Shown here piece by piece: positions 22,150 to 32,615 of a stretch of 64,000 nt of DNA. The position numbers were made by a program, and so were the translations under genes. Below the pieces are notes generated by a model. The model had not been told where the DNA came from, made no database searches, and saw only the letters and a program-made list of their open reading frames with translations. Position 1 is the stretch's first letter. Each line of letters starts with the position of its first letter. Location: assembly GCA_029204225.1 (NCBI GenBank), contig CM055111.1, positions 19,444,642 to 19,508,641 on the forward strand, written 5' to 3'. Source of the stretch: Diphasiastrum complanatum (Eukaryota > Streptophyta > Lycopodiopsida > Lycopodiales > Lycopodiaceae).

Positions 22150-23186
22150 TGGTCGAAGAAACTTCCAATCAAGCTACAAATCCAGGTGCACCATCTTACA
22201 TGGTGATTTGTGAACAATTGAGTATGACGCTCAATGATATGAATAATCGTAATCAGATGAGAGATCAATAAATGGAGGTTTTGTTGAATCAAGTCAAATT
22301 GATGTCTTCACCCAATCTCGGTTTTCAACCAAATGTTTATGCGGGGGAGAAGAAGGAGAAGAAACTTGAAGTCATCGAGGATTGGTTGGCCAAGTGGACT
22401 AGTTACTTCAATCTGCATGGAATTCCTGATGAGAAAAAAATTGAAAGTGTCATGATGTTTTGACAAAGTGTCATCGTTATGGCGAGATTTATTGGTGAAG
22501 CCAACTACTTGGGATGCGTTTGCGAAAGTTTTCAAGAAAGCTTTTGTAATTGCTGATGACATTAACTACTACCTGAATTTCGTGAACTGTAGGATGGGTA
22601 CAAAGAGTTTAGACTCTTATATCCAAGAATTCATGGACCTATGGAATAGGCTTCCATCATTCGATGCAAAGTTGGCACTTTAGCAGTTTGTCCTAGGTTT
22701 GCCAACGACTATCAGAATGAATGTAGGTTAAATGTGCTTCAAAACCTCGAGAATGCGTTTCGGATCGCGAAAGCATATGATTTCACAGTGGTGGCATCCA
22801 AGAAGCAGTTTGCGCAAATTCCAACCACTTTGAAAATCAAGAACGGTAAGAAGTGCGGTCCAGACCAAGCAAAATATTTTGACGAATTAGATCAAGTCCT
22901 AAACCCTAAACACACGAAACCGAACAGGAAAAGATTTAAGAAATCTATGTCCCGGAAAAAGGCTAAAAAAAATAACTTATGTTTTGTTTGTAAGAAGCCT
23001 AGACATATGATGAAATTTTGTCCAGAAAGGAAGAAAATGTCTGCCCACATGATTGATATCCCAGATGGCAATGGTAAGACTTTGGAAATTAACTTGACTG
23101 ATTGTGAGTGTAAATGTTCTTTCAGTACTACTTCTTTCTTGCCTAATGAAGTCTTTCGTTTAACTGACACAATTAAAGATCAATAA
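22150..23186 (+). pseudogene. gypsy E gag with zinc knuckle
   Basis: The start is the ATG at 22150 (MVEETSNQ). The capsid-like part contains WLAKWTSYFNLHGIPDEKK and SLDSYIQEFMDLWNRLP, then a basic stretch and the knuckle CFVCKKPRHMMKFC (CX2CX4HX4C, with Arg where Gly is usual). Stops and frameshifts near 22270, 22460 and 22680 break it. Its role would be RNA packaging. Confidence 0.8.
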
Positions 23187-24030
23187 GTGAGTATTCTATT
23201 GGACAGTGGTTCAACTCATAATTTTGTTAATTCTCGTCTGAAGCCAACAATCATAGATATAAAGTTTATCTAGCTTCAGGAGCAGAGTTGGAGACTTGGA
23301 GCATAAAAGTCCCGAAGCTCCTAGTTTTGATGCAAGGACACATGGAATTAGTTAATTTTCATGTTTTAGACCTAGCCCATACTGATTTAATCATACTTTA
23401 TGAATGGCTATTTAGTAATTCGCCTTCTCTATTGATTGATTTTGAACATGTTCTCACTTTCAAGGATGGTGGTAGTTACATTATGTGGCAATAATTTTGT
23501 ACGTCAGTTGGATCAGATTTCTATAGTTAATGAAATGGAAGCATTGGATTATTCAGAGTATGAAGTTTTTTCAATATGTGCTATTCCAGTTGTGGATGTT
23601 CCTGAAATGAAATCTAAAAGGTTGTGAATTCTCAACAATTCTTAAGTCAATAAATTTAGATCATAAACAAGCAGTGAAAGAACAGATCATAAATGAATTT
23701 AGGGATGTTTTTCCATCTGAATTACATCATGGTTTACCATCGTCTAGGTTAATAGACCACATGATTGAGCTAATTCTAGGGAGTCAACCTATCTCTAGAC
23801 AACCTTATAGGTTTTCTCAGAAAGAGGAGACATAGATCTATCTGAGGATGGGACATATACAACCTAGTAAATCACCGTGGTACGCTCTTGTTCTTCTTAA
23901 AGTGAAGGAAGATGGAGGTTTCCGGATGTCTGTAGATTACAAGGGGCTTAATAAAGTGACTATCAAAAATAAATATCCATTACCCAAGATGGATGACCTT
24001 GTAGATCGCTTGGGTACTATTATCGACTGA
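23187..24030 (+). pseudogene. gypsy E protease and N-terminal RT
   Basis: The aspartic protease site SILLDSGSTHNFVNS follows gag directly. The RT start is recognised from [41 protein letters not shown] and [17 protein letters not shown]. Several stops occur (for example at 23627 and 23835). The catalytic YxDD region is missing because the copy is truncated. Confidence 0.82.
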
Positions 24031-24119
24031 AGTTGACTTTCGGGTTGTAGTTCGGAGGGGTAACAACATTATCTTGCGGATCATGTCGCCATCAAATAAT
24101 ACCTACTTATAAACTTGTT

Positions 24120-25702
24120 GAATCTGCCAAACGAGAATGCAATTCGATTTTGCTCTCTCAACTAGGAAAGTTTCAGCATATTGAGGATTCTTTTACAGTA
24201 ACCAATAAGAAAAAAGGACCTCCAACATGTTTTCATTATCATCAAGGCAATAATATATTCTTAGATCTGGAAAAGGTCCAAGCGATGATGATCCGACATT
24301 ACAAAGTTAGAACAAATGGTAAGAACATTTATTGTGGATTTCGGTTTTCAATTGTATGCTTTTCTTCAACTTATATGTTTTCGTAATGAAATTTCTGTTT
24401 TATAGATTGCGGAGGTAAAGTTATATTTGTTATTAAGTTGGACGAAGCAGAAATCGTAAAAGGACGTAAACTTGAACGTGTCACAATCACCTTGATGAAT
24501 CATGAATTGCAACAGTATTTGTAAGTTATTGTAAAGAATTTAGTGTGCAATCTGAAAATCACATATGGTGGATAGCTGCATTTGAAGTTCCTAAGGAGTC
24601 TCACGACGTACTAGAGTGGCTATTTGAAAAATGTAGTATATCTAAGATAATACATGCACAAAATGAAGGCAAATTGCTCATGTTGAAGGAGAAAGCTTTG
24701 TTGTAGAATGGCACCTAGCTACTGATTTGAAGACTTTGAAATGCATGTACGGTTGTGGTCTCGGTGCAAATACAAAGAACTTTTGTATATATTGTATGTT
24801 TGAATTTGGGCGGAACAAACGTATTTTGAATTGCAACCAACGTCTTGCACCAAATAGGCACAATCTAGACAAAGCTAGGAGTCCTGTGTTGAACAAACAT
24901 TCCTCTCGAAAGAGTCCATTTTTGCACAATGCATGGTGAATTACGAATACTGGACAAATTATTATTTTTGCATTGTTGTTACGCATGGAACATGCAACCC
25001 AAATCAAGAGCAGATGTTAACATTAGAAATCTAGAGAGAATTTTATCCGATATGGGATTGCATGGGGGCCACATGAGTCTTACCAAAGATGTTGAGATGA
25101 ATGGAAAAACGCAAGATGTTCCAGCAAAAGTTTCAATGGGTGGTGCGAAAGCGAGACACCTATTGTCAAATCATACTGCACATGAAAGCAGTGATGAATG
25201 GGAGTACTGGAAGAAAATATGTCAATGCACAACAAATATTGGCTTAGATCCTCGCATGGCAAGTACACGTGCTAAGGTTTGGCAAGCATTTGATGCCTTG
25301 TCACAAACTATCAACAAAAGGATTGTGAGAGATGAAGATTTGAATAGATACGCAAGAGAATTAAAAACATTTACTGAATTGATGATCGATGCATGGAGAG
25401 AAACACACATAACTCACTATATGGTATGTGTGTCTCATATTTTTTACTTTCGTATTTATGTATTTGTAAAGATTCAAACTAATACAATTTTTTTATGAAC
25501 AACACATCTTCTATGCTCATTGACTTGGTTTATGAAAACCTATGGATCATTAGCTATTTGGAATACGCAAGGCATGAAAAAGAGTCATTACAGGGCAAAG
25601 GCTGCATATTTTAAAAATTCATGCCATGGCAGAGGAAAGGGTCTTAGAAATGCATTGGTTGAGATATTTCAATGGTTTTACAGAGGAGTTTTGGGTCGAT
25701 GA
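24120..25702 (+). pseudogene. unassigned transposase-like gene with introns
   Basis: Several open blocks form one gene-like unit. A first exon ends at 24318; an 87-base intron (GTAAGA...TTATAG, 24319-24405) joins it in frame to IKLDEAEIVKGRKLERVTI. Later blocks read HIWWIAAFEVPKESHDVLEW, VEWHLATDLKTLKCMYGC with CIYC, MHGELRILDKLLFL, and GSLAIWNTQGMKKSHY (25547-25594). Spaced Asp/Cys pairs and the long all-alpha second half suggest a cut-and-paste transposase, but the superfamily is not recognised. Frameshifts near 24520, 24710 and 24940 and a stop before 25525 indicate decay. It starts about 90 bp after gypsy E breaks off. Confidence 0.5.
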
Positions 25703-26185
25703 CACTTTCAAAACACAAGAACTGAAAAGTTGAGTTCAATGATCTCAAATTCAAATTCAGTTAGAAAGACAACATGGCAATCCTCTAATGCTAGAACAAG
25801 GCATCAAGAATGGAGGATGTCTAGAGTCCGAGTTGGAAAGAGATGGATGCCGAGAACACCAACATCCAATGTTTTGGAAAACAGTGCTAGAGAAGCTACG
25901 GAAACTGATGAGATGGAATAGAAGCAATTTATGCTGAATTGTGATTCTAATATTCCTTTGTGATAAATATTACTGACGAATTGGATTGTTGCTTTAATAC
26001 AAATTGTTTTATTTTGTTTTATAATAATATCTATTTTTTAAAACACGTCCCTCTATATAAGAGTGGGGGTTTTCATTTTGTTGTCACTTTTTGCTTTGTT
26101 GAAATTTCTTTCCTCGTAATTTAGCTTTTCTTGTTCAATTAGACTACTAGTTTGCTGGTCAATTAGTGTTCTTAGTTGCATAACA
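25703..26185 (+). promoter_or_regulatory. intergenic region with TATA box for the 26.2-kb gene
   Basis: Apart from a short basic/serine-rich ORF tail (25730-25921), no gene is seen. CTCTATATAAGAGTGG at 26051-26066 is a good TATA box, about 130 bases before the ATG at 26186. Confidence 0.5.
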
Positions 26186-27467
26186 ATGTCATCCTCTAAA
26201 ATAAAGTTGGCCAATATGCTAGCCCCCACACAGTTTTTAGATCAGTTAGATCGTATTTATTGTATGTTTACCAGTAGAATAGACACGCTTGCCACTCTAC
26301 GGGCTAATACGGATGCATTCACGTATGTGAGTGAGTATATAGATGAAACTTTGAAGCCTTATGCCATACAAATTCCTGGCTCAACCATTATGTGGATTTC
26401 ATATAACTTGCTTCGTTATATATGGAAAGGAGATAGACCCTTTATCGCTCGTCTCAACAGATTTATCAGTCACTTGGATAACAATCATTACTTGGAGCTG
26501 ACCAAGGATCAACTGAAAACTTTTGATCTTGAAAGTGTAGGAAAGAAGTTTCTATCCAGTGTGATTATTGTTATTTTTTTGCTTAATGAGTTCCAGCGAC
26601 TGTGGCTAGCAACAAACACAATCCTGGTGAGCAGGTGAATGAGATGCATGACTCGGGTGAAGAGGAAAATTTATCTGCGGAGCACAAAGCAGTCTTGGCT
26701 GCGCAAGAGGCAACATATGCATCCACATCAGTGGAGCCATAAGATATAGATAAGTCCGATGATGTCATGCTTCGAATCCATGGCCTTGCTTCAATCATCA
26801 TTGATGTGCAGGAGTATGTGTTCATGCATGACTTGCAACATATTCTCGGCTTGCGAGAAGATGAGATGCTGACAGCATTGGTAAATTTGCAGAATGGCAG
26901 TTCGCAAGAGTGTTTTGCCAATTGAAAACGCTTCAACCACCACCAGTCCAAACGAGGCCATTCGAGGTACTCGAAGGGAAAACTACTGACGTAAAGTACA
27001 AAGGCAAAGGAATTGACCTTGCGCAAACCAAAGACAATAATGAAGGGATCGAGGCAAGTCTGACCCAACAATTCAACTTGCGTATTTTTATTATGTTTCT
27101 TTGTCTTCATTATACTCATTTTGCAATAATTTGAACCAAATGCAGGACGAAGTGGAGCTTGATGCATTTGCAATGCGAAGGGGTGGCGCTCGGGAGAAAG
27201 TTGAAGCAGGAACTTTGGATAGGTCTATGGCCCACTACATTGGGGACTTGCCCAACAACTTTATTTTCTGCTTCAGCAACAAGTACAGCCCAGATGGACC
27301 GACGAAGCTTCTTAAATGCAAAGCACTCTCCAAGCACATTGGTGAGGTGGAGTTGTCACCGTCAGCGCCAAAGGCTTACTATGTTCTCCGAAAAGTCGTT
27401 TTGAATGATTTCTGCCCTGGATTCGTGACCCGGCTCATTTTTCTTGAGTTTAATTGGCCCTTATGAG
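26186..27467 (+). pseudogene. unrecognised multi-exon gene (possible accessory transposon gene)
   Basis: A TATA box precedes an ATG (MSSSKIKLANML) and 126 codons without low complexity. Further open blocks follow: 26604-26900, including LGLREDEMLTALV, then 27144-27467, which starts after a splice-acceptor-like AATGCAG and reads GDLPNNFIFCFSNKYSPDG and VELSPSAPKAYYVLRK. A stop at 26740 and a suspiciously short gap (39 bases) between the first two blocks argue for decay. The protein family is not recognised. It lies directly after the transposase-like gene in the same direction, so both may belong to one DNA transposon. Confidence 0.45.
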
Positions 27468-27630
27468 GATGAGAGTGATGCTCCTAAATTAGCATTAGAA
27501 ATGTTAAAACCAGTATTATCATCAGAGAAGCGATCAAAGAAGCTAAAGTCCTCTCTAAAGGAAATGGATCAAATGTGAATAAAGATTTTGTCGATTTCTT
27601 TTCTCTAGGTCAAACGGCCCCTGGTCACGC

Positions 27631-27653
27631 CCTGGCATGATTTTCATGCCAGG
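27631..27653. repeat. perfect 10-bp stem hairpin
   Basis: CCTGGCATGA and TCATGCCAGG flank a 3-base loop. It lies at the truncated end of the copia B1 gag, overlapping the last codons of that reading frame. Confidence 0.9.
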
Positions 27654-27916
27654 ACCCCATGAGTACTCTCTTCTTTCTTTTGCAAACTTTGAAAGATTTG
27701 TCTCCTAAGAGTAAGCACTCTTGATGTAGACTTGGATTCATAAAACTTCTTCAAAGCTTCCCAAGCCTCCAAAGATGATGTGAACTTACCAACTTCCTTG
27801 AGAAGTTCATTCATCTTAATCATGTGTAGAGCTTTCTTTGCTCTCTTGTCATACCTCACTTGATCTTCAGGTGCTTGAGGCCTCTCCATATTGAGTTTTG
27901 ACCTACAAAAAATCAA
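27644..27916 (-). pseudogene. copia B1 gag fragment
   Basis: It reads RAKKALHMIKMNELLKEVG and then SLEAWEALKKFYESKSTSR and VLTLRRQIFQSLQKKEES, matching the gag of copia 1 (KEAWDCLKTIYE, LLTLRNQIFQSSQKSDES). Only the middle of gag survives. Confidence 0.83.
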
Positions 27917-28036
27917 TTCTACACATGCAAAAATGCTAATTTTTGAGTAGAAATCAATCTAGCATGCTCTAGCATTGGTTACTCCTCCGAATCCTTGCTA
28001 AAGATGGTTGATCCTTTCATAACCTGAAACACAAAA

Positions 28037-28048
28037 GCTATGATACCA
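28037..28048 (-). promoter_or_regulatory. primer-binding site of copia B1
   Basis: The minus strand reads TGGTATCATAGC, one base from the TGGTATCAGAGC consensus, directly inside the LTR end (TTCACA). Confidence 0.85.
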
Positions 28049-28701
28049 TGTGAAGGATTTTAGATCATTCAAGATCCAATCCATGTCCTTGATCTTTGGT
28101 TACAATAAGGAGCAAACCAACAATCCTGCCAATGTAGAAAAATCATCATCTATATACAAAATGAGATGCAAACTCTAAGAGATATTGATCAAACATGAAC
28201 CAAAACATAGAATATGTTTTTTTTCCATACAATTATAGTACCCTATTGTATCTCACGTGTGTGAAACCGAAAATAGCAATAAATGAGCATTCTACACACA
28301 AGATTGCAAAATAACACCAAGATAGTACACCAATGACTAGTAGAACCCAAAGAGAACCATGTATAATGATGAAATGAGAGAGAGAAGAGAGAAGATGTGT
28401 CTCTCCACGATTACATCCTTTTATAGAGTTTCCAAACCCTATTTGGCCACTTGGCTTTCCCTCCAAAATGTAAACCCTACTATTTATGGGTCTAGATTCA
28501 ATGTACCCAAAGTTCAAATTTGAATCTCTCTCAAACTCGACTACCAACTTTCCCACACTTCCAAAAAGTGTTTATTGAATGTATTTTAAACTAATATAAC
28601 TTCAAAAAGTTTATCTCTAAGTCTAAAATAAGTTTTGGCCTCTTATTGACAATTTACCTAAATATGACTAAACTAGACTAAACTAGTTGAAATCTCTCAC
28701 A
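28049..28701 (-). repeat. 5' LTR of copia B1 (653 bp)
   Basis: On the element strand it starts TGTGAGAGATTTCAACTAG and ends GATCTAAAATCCTTCACA. It contains a TATA-like CTATAAAAGGATG (plus strand near 28430) and a CTCACGTGTGTG site (28251-28262). Confidence 0.85.
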
Positions 28702-28850
28702 TAGACTCCACGTCTGCACACACCAATTGTGTGTGGTCTATGCAGCTATACATGGATTGTGATTAAACCGGCTTTCACCTACATGTAGACTACATCTTCA
28801 CATACCATTGTGTGTGGTCTATGTAGCTATACATGGACTGTGAATTACAA
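28702..28850 (+). repeat. imperfect tandem duplication, about 60 bp
   Basis: TAGACTCCA...GTGTGTGGTCTATG-AGCTATACATGGA-TGTGA occurs at 28702-28763 and again at 28786-28843. It was present before, or flanks, the copia B1 insertion. Confidence 0.75.
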
Positions 28851-28885
28851 TTATTTTTAGCATTTACATGAAGCTACTTATCTAC

Positions 28886-29284
28886 TTAAAGTGGCATCAC
28901 TTCTTCTTTAAAAACAACTTTGAAGCTTCCAAACGTGGTGGCAAACTGAGCATAGGAATTTGTGAGAGCTGCATCCCCTTGTGTTTCTGACCTGATTGCA
29001 CCCAGGAGGTTTAAAAGACTGTCTTCCATAGTCATACATCCTTCTAACATTATCAGTAGCACTAGGTTCTTTCCAAGGTGGAGATCTGGCTTTGCTTCAA
29101 ATGTTTCTTCCTTCTCCTTCCATGCTTCTGCTGCTGCGATGGTGGCCCTGCTAACATGGAGCTGGTTAAGAGCCATTGCTTGCAATGCAGATGGAGAGAT
29201 AAGCAGGAGTATCCAAGAAAATAGGAGCGATAGTAAGAAAGGAGCATGAGAGGAGTGAAAGAAAGAAGACTCCAAAAAGTGCAT
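28886..29284 (-). CDS. putative small secreted protein (132 aa)
   Basis: One uninterrupted ORF has a convincing signal peptide: a short N-terminus, the hydrophobic core FLLSLLFSWILLLIS and a likely cleavage after SALQA. The mature part is alpha-helical in character (ATIAAAEAWKEKEETFEA, LLNLLGAIRSETQGDAALTN). The helix followed by ALTN recalls pectin-methylesterase inhibitors, but the cysteines of that family are not evident, so this is only a guess. A minus-strand TATA box (TATATA, 29490-29495) lies about 205 bases upstream of the ATG, with a CACGTG site beyond it (29526). This is one of the few candidates for an ordinary host gene here. Confidence 0.45.
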   Translation of the reverse strand: MHFLESSFFHSSHAPFLLSLLFSWILLLISPSALQAMALNQLHVSRATIAAAEAWKEKEETFEAKPDLHLGKNLVLLIMLEGCMTMEDSLLNLLGAIRSETQGDAALTNSYAQFATTFGSFKVVFKEEVMPL

Positions 29285-29699
29285 CGCTACAGATTCGTGT
29301 GGAAAGAAATTCTCCAGAAAAAACTATAGTAGCCGGTGCTACCGGTTGTTCGGAGTGTGTAGGCCCATAAACTTTGTTGGGTTATGTAGAAGAGAGTAGG
29401 TGTTGGAAACCAAGGAAGCTCATGCAGAGAGAGATAGAGCATTAATGTGAAAAATGCAAAAATAAGCTTGGTAGAGGCAAAAAATCTTGTATATAGGATG
29501 ATTACACATGTGTGGAGTCTGTTCCCACGTGTGAAAATAGTGTACTTGTCATGTACCATAATCATATAGGTTGTACATATGATTTAATTCAAGTTCTAGT
29601 GGCTACAAAGGCCAAAAACTAGTTTTCTAGACATATGACACATGGCATCAATCTATTGATTGCATGAGCCACACATCCTTTGGTTAGGTGTCACATTCC
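29285..29699 (-). promoter_or_regulatory. possible promoter and 5' UTR of the secreted-protein gene
   Basis: On the minus strand: CCCACGTGTGAA-type site at about 29526, CACATGTG near 29510, TATA at 29490-29495, then about 205 bases of CT-rich leader. No other gene is visible. Confidence 0.35.
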
Positions 29700-30582
29700 A
29701 TGTGTAGAGGACAGCTCACATGTGTGGAATAAGCTGAAGTAGACGAATTTTGACTTCTAGAAGATTTTCAAGTAGATCTCCATATAGAAGGAAAATGGAC
29801 CAAAAGTGCTCAAAATAGAAGGTTTTGTCCAAGTGTCAGTTTTGCACGATGAATCATCATATGACAAAGCACCTTCACACATGTGGGATCAAAGGGATGA
29901 TCAATACCACGAGCTCCCACTTATTGTATATATAGAGCCACATTTGGCCATAATCATGGTAAGACACCAATCTTGGTTTTGGAAGCAATTTTGAGTGATT
30001 CTCTCCATTTGTCTACATTTGTTTTGATTGTTTTGAGGTCCTATCAATGTGTACTTGATTTTCAGGTTGGAGTCCGTATTCAGACAGGGTTTCACACGTG
30101 GGAAACCAGAAAGTACACCTACCTTCAATTAATGATTGTTCTTGTTAGGATTTTGTGTCTAGAATTGATCTAGATTGATCTTAATCTCAAGTAGATTGAT
30201 AGATCAAGTAATCTGACAACCAATCCCTCTTGAGGATCAGATTAAGATCCACTCTTGGTCCTTTTTGTACTTTTTCCACAATTAAATACTGCTAATATTC
30301 CATACGTTATATCCATGGCACCAAGCAATTGCAAAGAGAACCAAGAAATAGAAACGTTGCTGAAACAAAGACTCACATACAACATAACAACAATGACAGT
30401 ACAAAAGCTTTTGGTGTTTGAATGATAAATTAATTCTCTAAGTGCCTCCTCCTTTTCTAAAGGAGGAGCGCCTACATGCAAAGAAACGAGTGCCTGGGAT
30501 CGCCACATAGGAAATGGAGGGGGAGGCAGACTGCTGACGTCAACAAACACACCTATGTACATGTTTTGCTTGACACCAACAC
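29700..30582. other. LTR-like non-coding DNA
   Basis: TATA-like TGTATATATAGAG at 29926-29938 and three CACATGTG/CACACGTG sites (about 29717, 29877, 30093) resemble the copia LTRs of this window. No LTR partner or target duplication was found, and the short ORFs have no motif. Confidence 0.35.
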
Positions 30583-31150
30583 ATGGAAACGTCAGATATG
30601 TTGTAGATCGGCTTCTGGATGATTGGAATCAATTGGTTTCCAACTTATTTCACCCACCTACTAAGCAAACAAACGATTGCAATGCCGCTATAGGTCTCCG
30701 GCAATTTTCCAGGCCCAAAGCAACTCCTACTCTTCTCCCTCCCAAAGAACTTCAAGAAAAGCCTTCAGTCCAGCTCAAGAAGACAGTGAACAATGCATTG
30801 ATCTTAATCGCATCATCATCATCCGTCATCGTGCTTCAAAACTCTCGTGGGCGTGGGCGTGCTACTCAGGTACCCACTTCTCCAGACATTCTGAAGAACG
30901 TCAATCATAAAGCATCTGTTGTTGTTGCACCGTCATAAATCATAATGGTGAGGTAATAGGCGGACCCATAGTTTGTCGGATCCCTACATCAAGGATCTGC
31001 AAGAAAGTATACGAGGTGCCAGCTATTGAGCCCAAAAGAGGCCAAAAAAGGATTCATAGTCAGACGGGATCATCAGGCTCACAGGCAAAACGATGCGAGC
31101 AGTCTGCGACGTTGATCAACATTAACAAATCATCAAAGCCAAATAAGTGA
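30583..31150 (+). pseudogene. TFIIS-N gene 3' part, inverted duplicate copy
   Basis: The plus-strand arm encodes NVRYVVDRLLDDWNQLVSN followed by the same proline/serine-rich tail as the minus-strand gene (RPKATPTLLPPKE, PTSPDILKNVNHKAS). It lacks the first exon(s) and the start of the LW domain, and a deletion near 30940 shifts the frame. At the site where the minus copy has a stop codon (31656), this arm has CAA, so it keeps an older state there. Confidence 0.75.
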
Positions 31151-31911
31151 AGTGCAATTGTGGCAACTTATTAGCAACGTAGTCAGTGGCTCAAACGTTC
31201 TCTTTTATAGGTTGTCACCTATGTGCTGCACGAATTTACATAAGGGCTTACTATAGAACAGAACGTTCAAGCCGCTGGTTGCGTAGCTAATTAGTCGCCA
31301 CAATTGCAGTTCACTTATTTGGCTTTGATAAATTGTTAATGTTGATCAACGTCGCATACTGCTCGCATCGTTTTACCTGTGAGCCTGATGATCCCGTCTG
31401 ACTATGAATCCTTTTTTGGCCTCTTTTGGGCTCAATAGCTGGCACCTCGTCGACTTTCTTGCAGATCCTTGATGTAGGGATCCGACAAACTATGGGTCCG
31501 CCTATTACCTCACCATTAAATTTTACCCAAAAATTCTTTTTACAAGCTACATATGCGATAGACGGTGCAACAACAGCAGATGCTTTATGATTGACGTTCT
31601 TCAGAATGTCTGGAGAAGTGGGCACCTGAGTAGCACGTGCACGCTCGCGAGAGTTTCAAAGCATGGAGACGGATGATGATGATGCTCTTGAGATCAATGC
31701 ATTGTTCACGGTCTTCTTGAGCTGGACTGAAGGCTTTTTTTGAACTTCTTTGGGAGGAGGAAGAGTAGGAGTTTCTTTGGGCCTGGAAATTTGATGGAGA
31801 CCTGTAGCGGCAATGCAATCGTTTCTTTGCTTAGTAGGTGGGTGAAATAAGTTGTGGACCAATTGATTCCAATCATCCAGAAGCCGATCTGCAACATATC
31901 TGACGTTTCCA
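30583..31911. repeat. large palindrome: inverted duplication of a gene 3' part (arms about 630-660 bp)
   Basis: The left arm (30583-31210) and right arm (31251-31911) are reverse complements with scattered substitutions and one deletion of about 40 bases in the left arm near 30940. The spacer is about 40 bases. Both arms carry the same coding sequence, from GNVRYVxDRLLDDWNQLV to ININN, in opposite directions. A transcript through it would fold into a long hairpin. Confidence 0.9.
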
Positions 31912-32235
31912 TATGCACGCTTTTTTAATCTGTTCATGACTTTTCCCACCATTGTGGCTTTCAAATCCTCCAAGCCCAAATCCATGCTCTTTAGTTGCAA
32001 GAGCAGTCGCAACAGCCTTTCTGGAGGAAGCTCATCAGCTCTAAGCAGTTGGTCCTTGATAATCATTATTTTATTCCCACGAACCTCACCAACCTCACCA
32101 CTTGTTGGATCATAAATTTGCTCCATGGCAATCGCAATGGCTGAATAGCATACAAAGAATACTAATAAGCTTAATAAACTGTAATGTAGAACATGGGTGC
32201 TTACATCGAAGAAGGACATCTTGTTGAACAAGAAG
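31311..32235 (-). pseudogene. gene with TFIIS N-terminal (LW/Med26-type) domain
   Basis: Exon 32205-32235 (31 bases) joins exon 31311-32140 over an intron with GTAAGC...TTCAG ends; the join is in frame. The encoded domain has LPPERLLRLLLQLKSMDLGL, LKATMVGKVMNRLKK and YVADRLLDDWNQLV, the four-helix TFIIS N-terminal fold found in elongation factor TFIIS, IWS1 and Mediator Med26, nuclear proteins that act with RNA polymerase II. A low-complexity tail follows, then a basic C-terminus (KRGQKRIHSQTGSSGSQVKR). One in-frame stop (31656-31658) interrupts it; the inverted copy has a Gln codon there. An upstream exon is expected and not established. No other hallmark identifies which family member it is. 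Confidence 0.68.
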
Positions 32236-32389
32236 CTGCATGATGAATTAATGAGTTACAGTTCACAAGACGATTATCAATTAAATCTTAGAAAGCCCTA
32301 AAACAAGTAGAGGACTGAGACTGAACATCATGGAAGCCCAATGATTAAACAAGCAAAATATTTACGACTTTCAACAAAATGAATATTAC

Positions 32390-32615
32390 AAGTATTGAGA
32401 GTAGTGGCCAAAAAACAAAACCCGATCGATCTCTTGTGTTGCTGTTTTGATTACGCCTGCCTAATCCAAGAATAATCTTCTGCCGCTGCTCTACCAGCTC
32501 CTTCTTTTCAACAGAAATGTTGTATTGGAATAGTATAAGACATCTGCGAGTAAAAGAGTGAATGAAGTATGTCTAATATTATTAACCGACAATGAGAGCA
32601 CTGAGATTTGCCCAC
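32390..32615. repeat. direct repeat, copy 1 (about 226 bp)
   Basis: Shares CAAGTATTGAGA, AACCCGATCGATCTCTTGTG and CCTTCTTTTCAACAGAAATG with 33428-33665. The copies are about 1 kb apart. Confidence 0.8.

Larger units (their letters stand above)
22150..24030 (+). mobile_element. Ty3/gypsy element E, truncated in RT
   Basis: Gag, zinc knuckle, aspartic protease and the first part of RT appear in order on the plus strand. The copy breaks at about 24030, where similarity ends after [14 protein letters not shown]. It differs clearly in sequence from elements B and C. The remainder of pol is absent. Confidence 0.82.
27644..28701 (-). mobile_element. copia B1: 5' LTR, PBS and partial gag
   Basis: On the minus strand the element reads LTR (28701 to 28049), PBS TGGTATCATAGC (28048-28037), leader, then gag from 27916 down to about 27650, where it breaks at a hairpin. 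The LTR belongs to the same family as those at 42132-42775 (B2) and 48473/51680 (C). Confidence 0.85.

Noticed and set aside
24678-25007. 109-aa minus-strand ORF opposite the transposase-like gene
   Set aside because: The plus strand shows conserved-looking blocks in order; the minus ORF is its complement.
28886-29284. Firm assignment of the secreted protein to pectin-methylesterase inhibitors
   Set aside because: Only a weak helix plus ALTN resemblance; the family cysteines are not evident.
30242-30562. 106-aa minus-strand ORF
   Set aside because: No recognisable domain, poor composition, and it abuts the palindrome arm; treated as chance.
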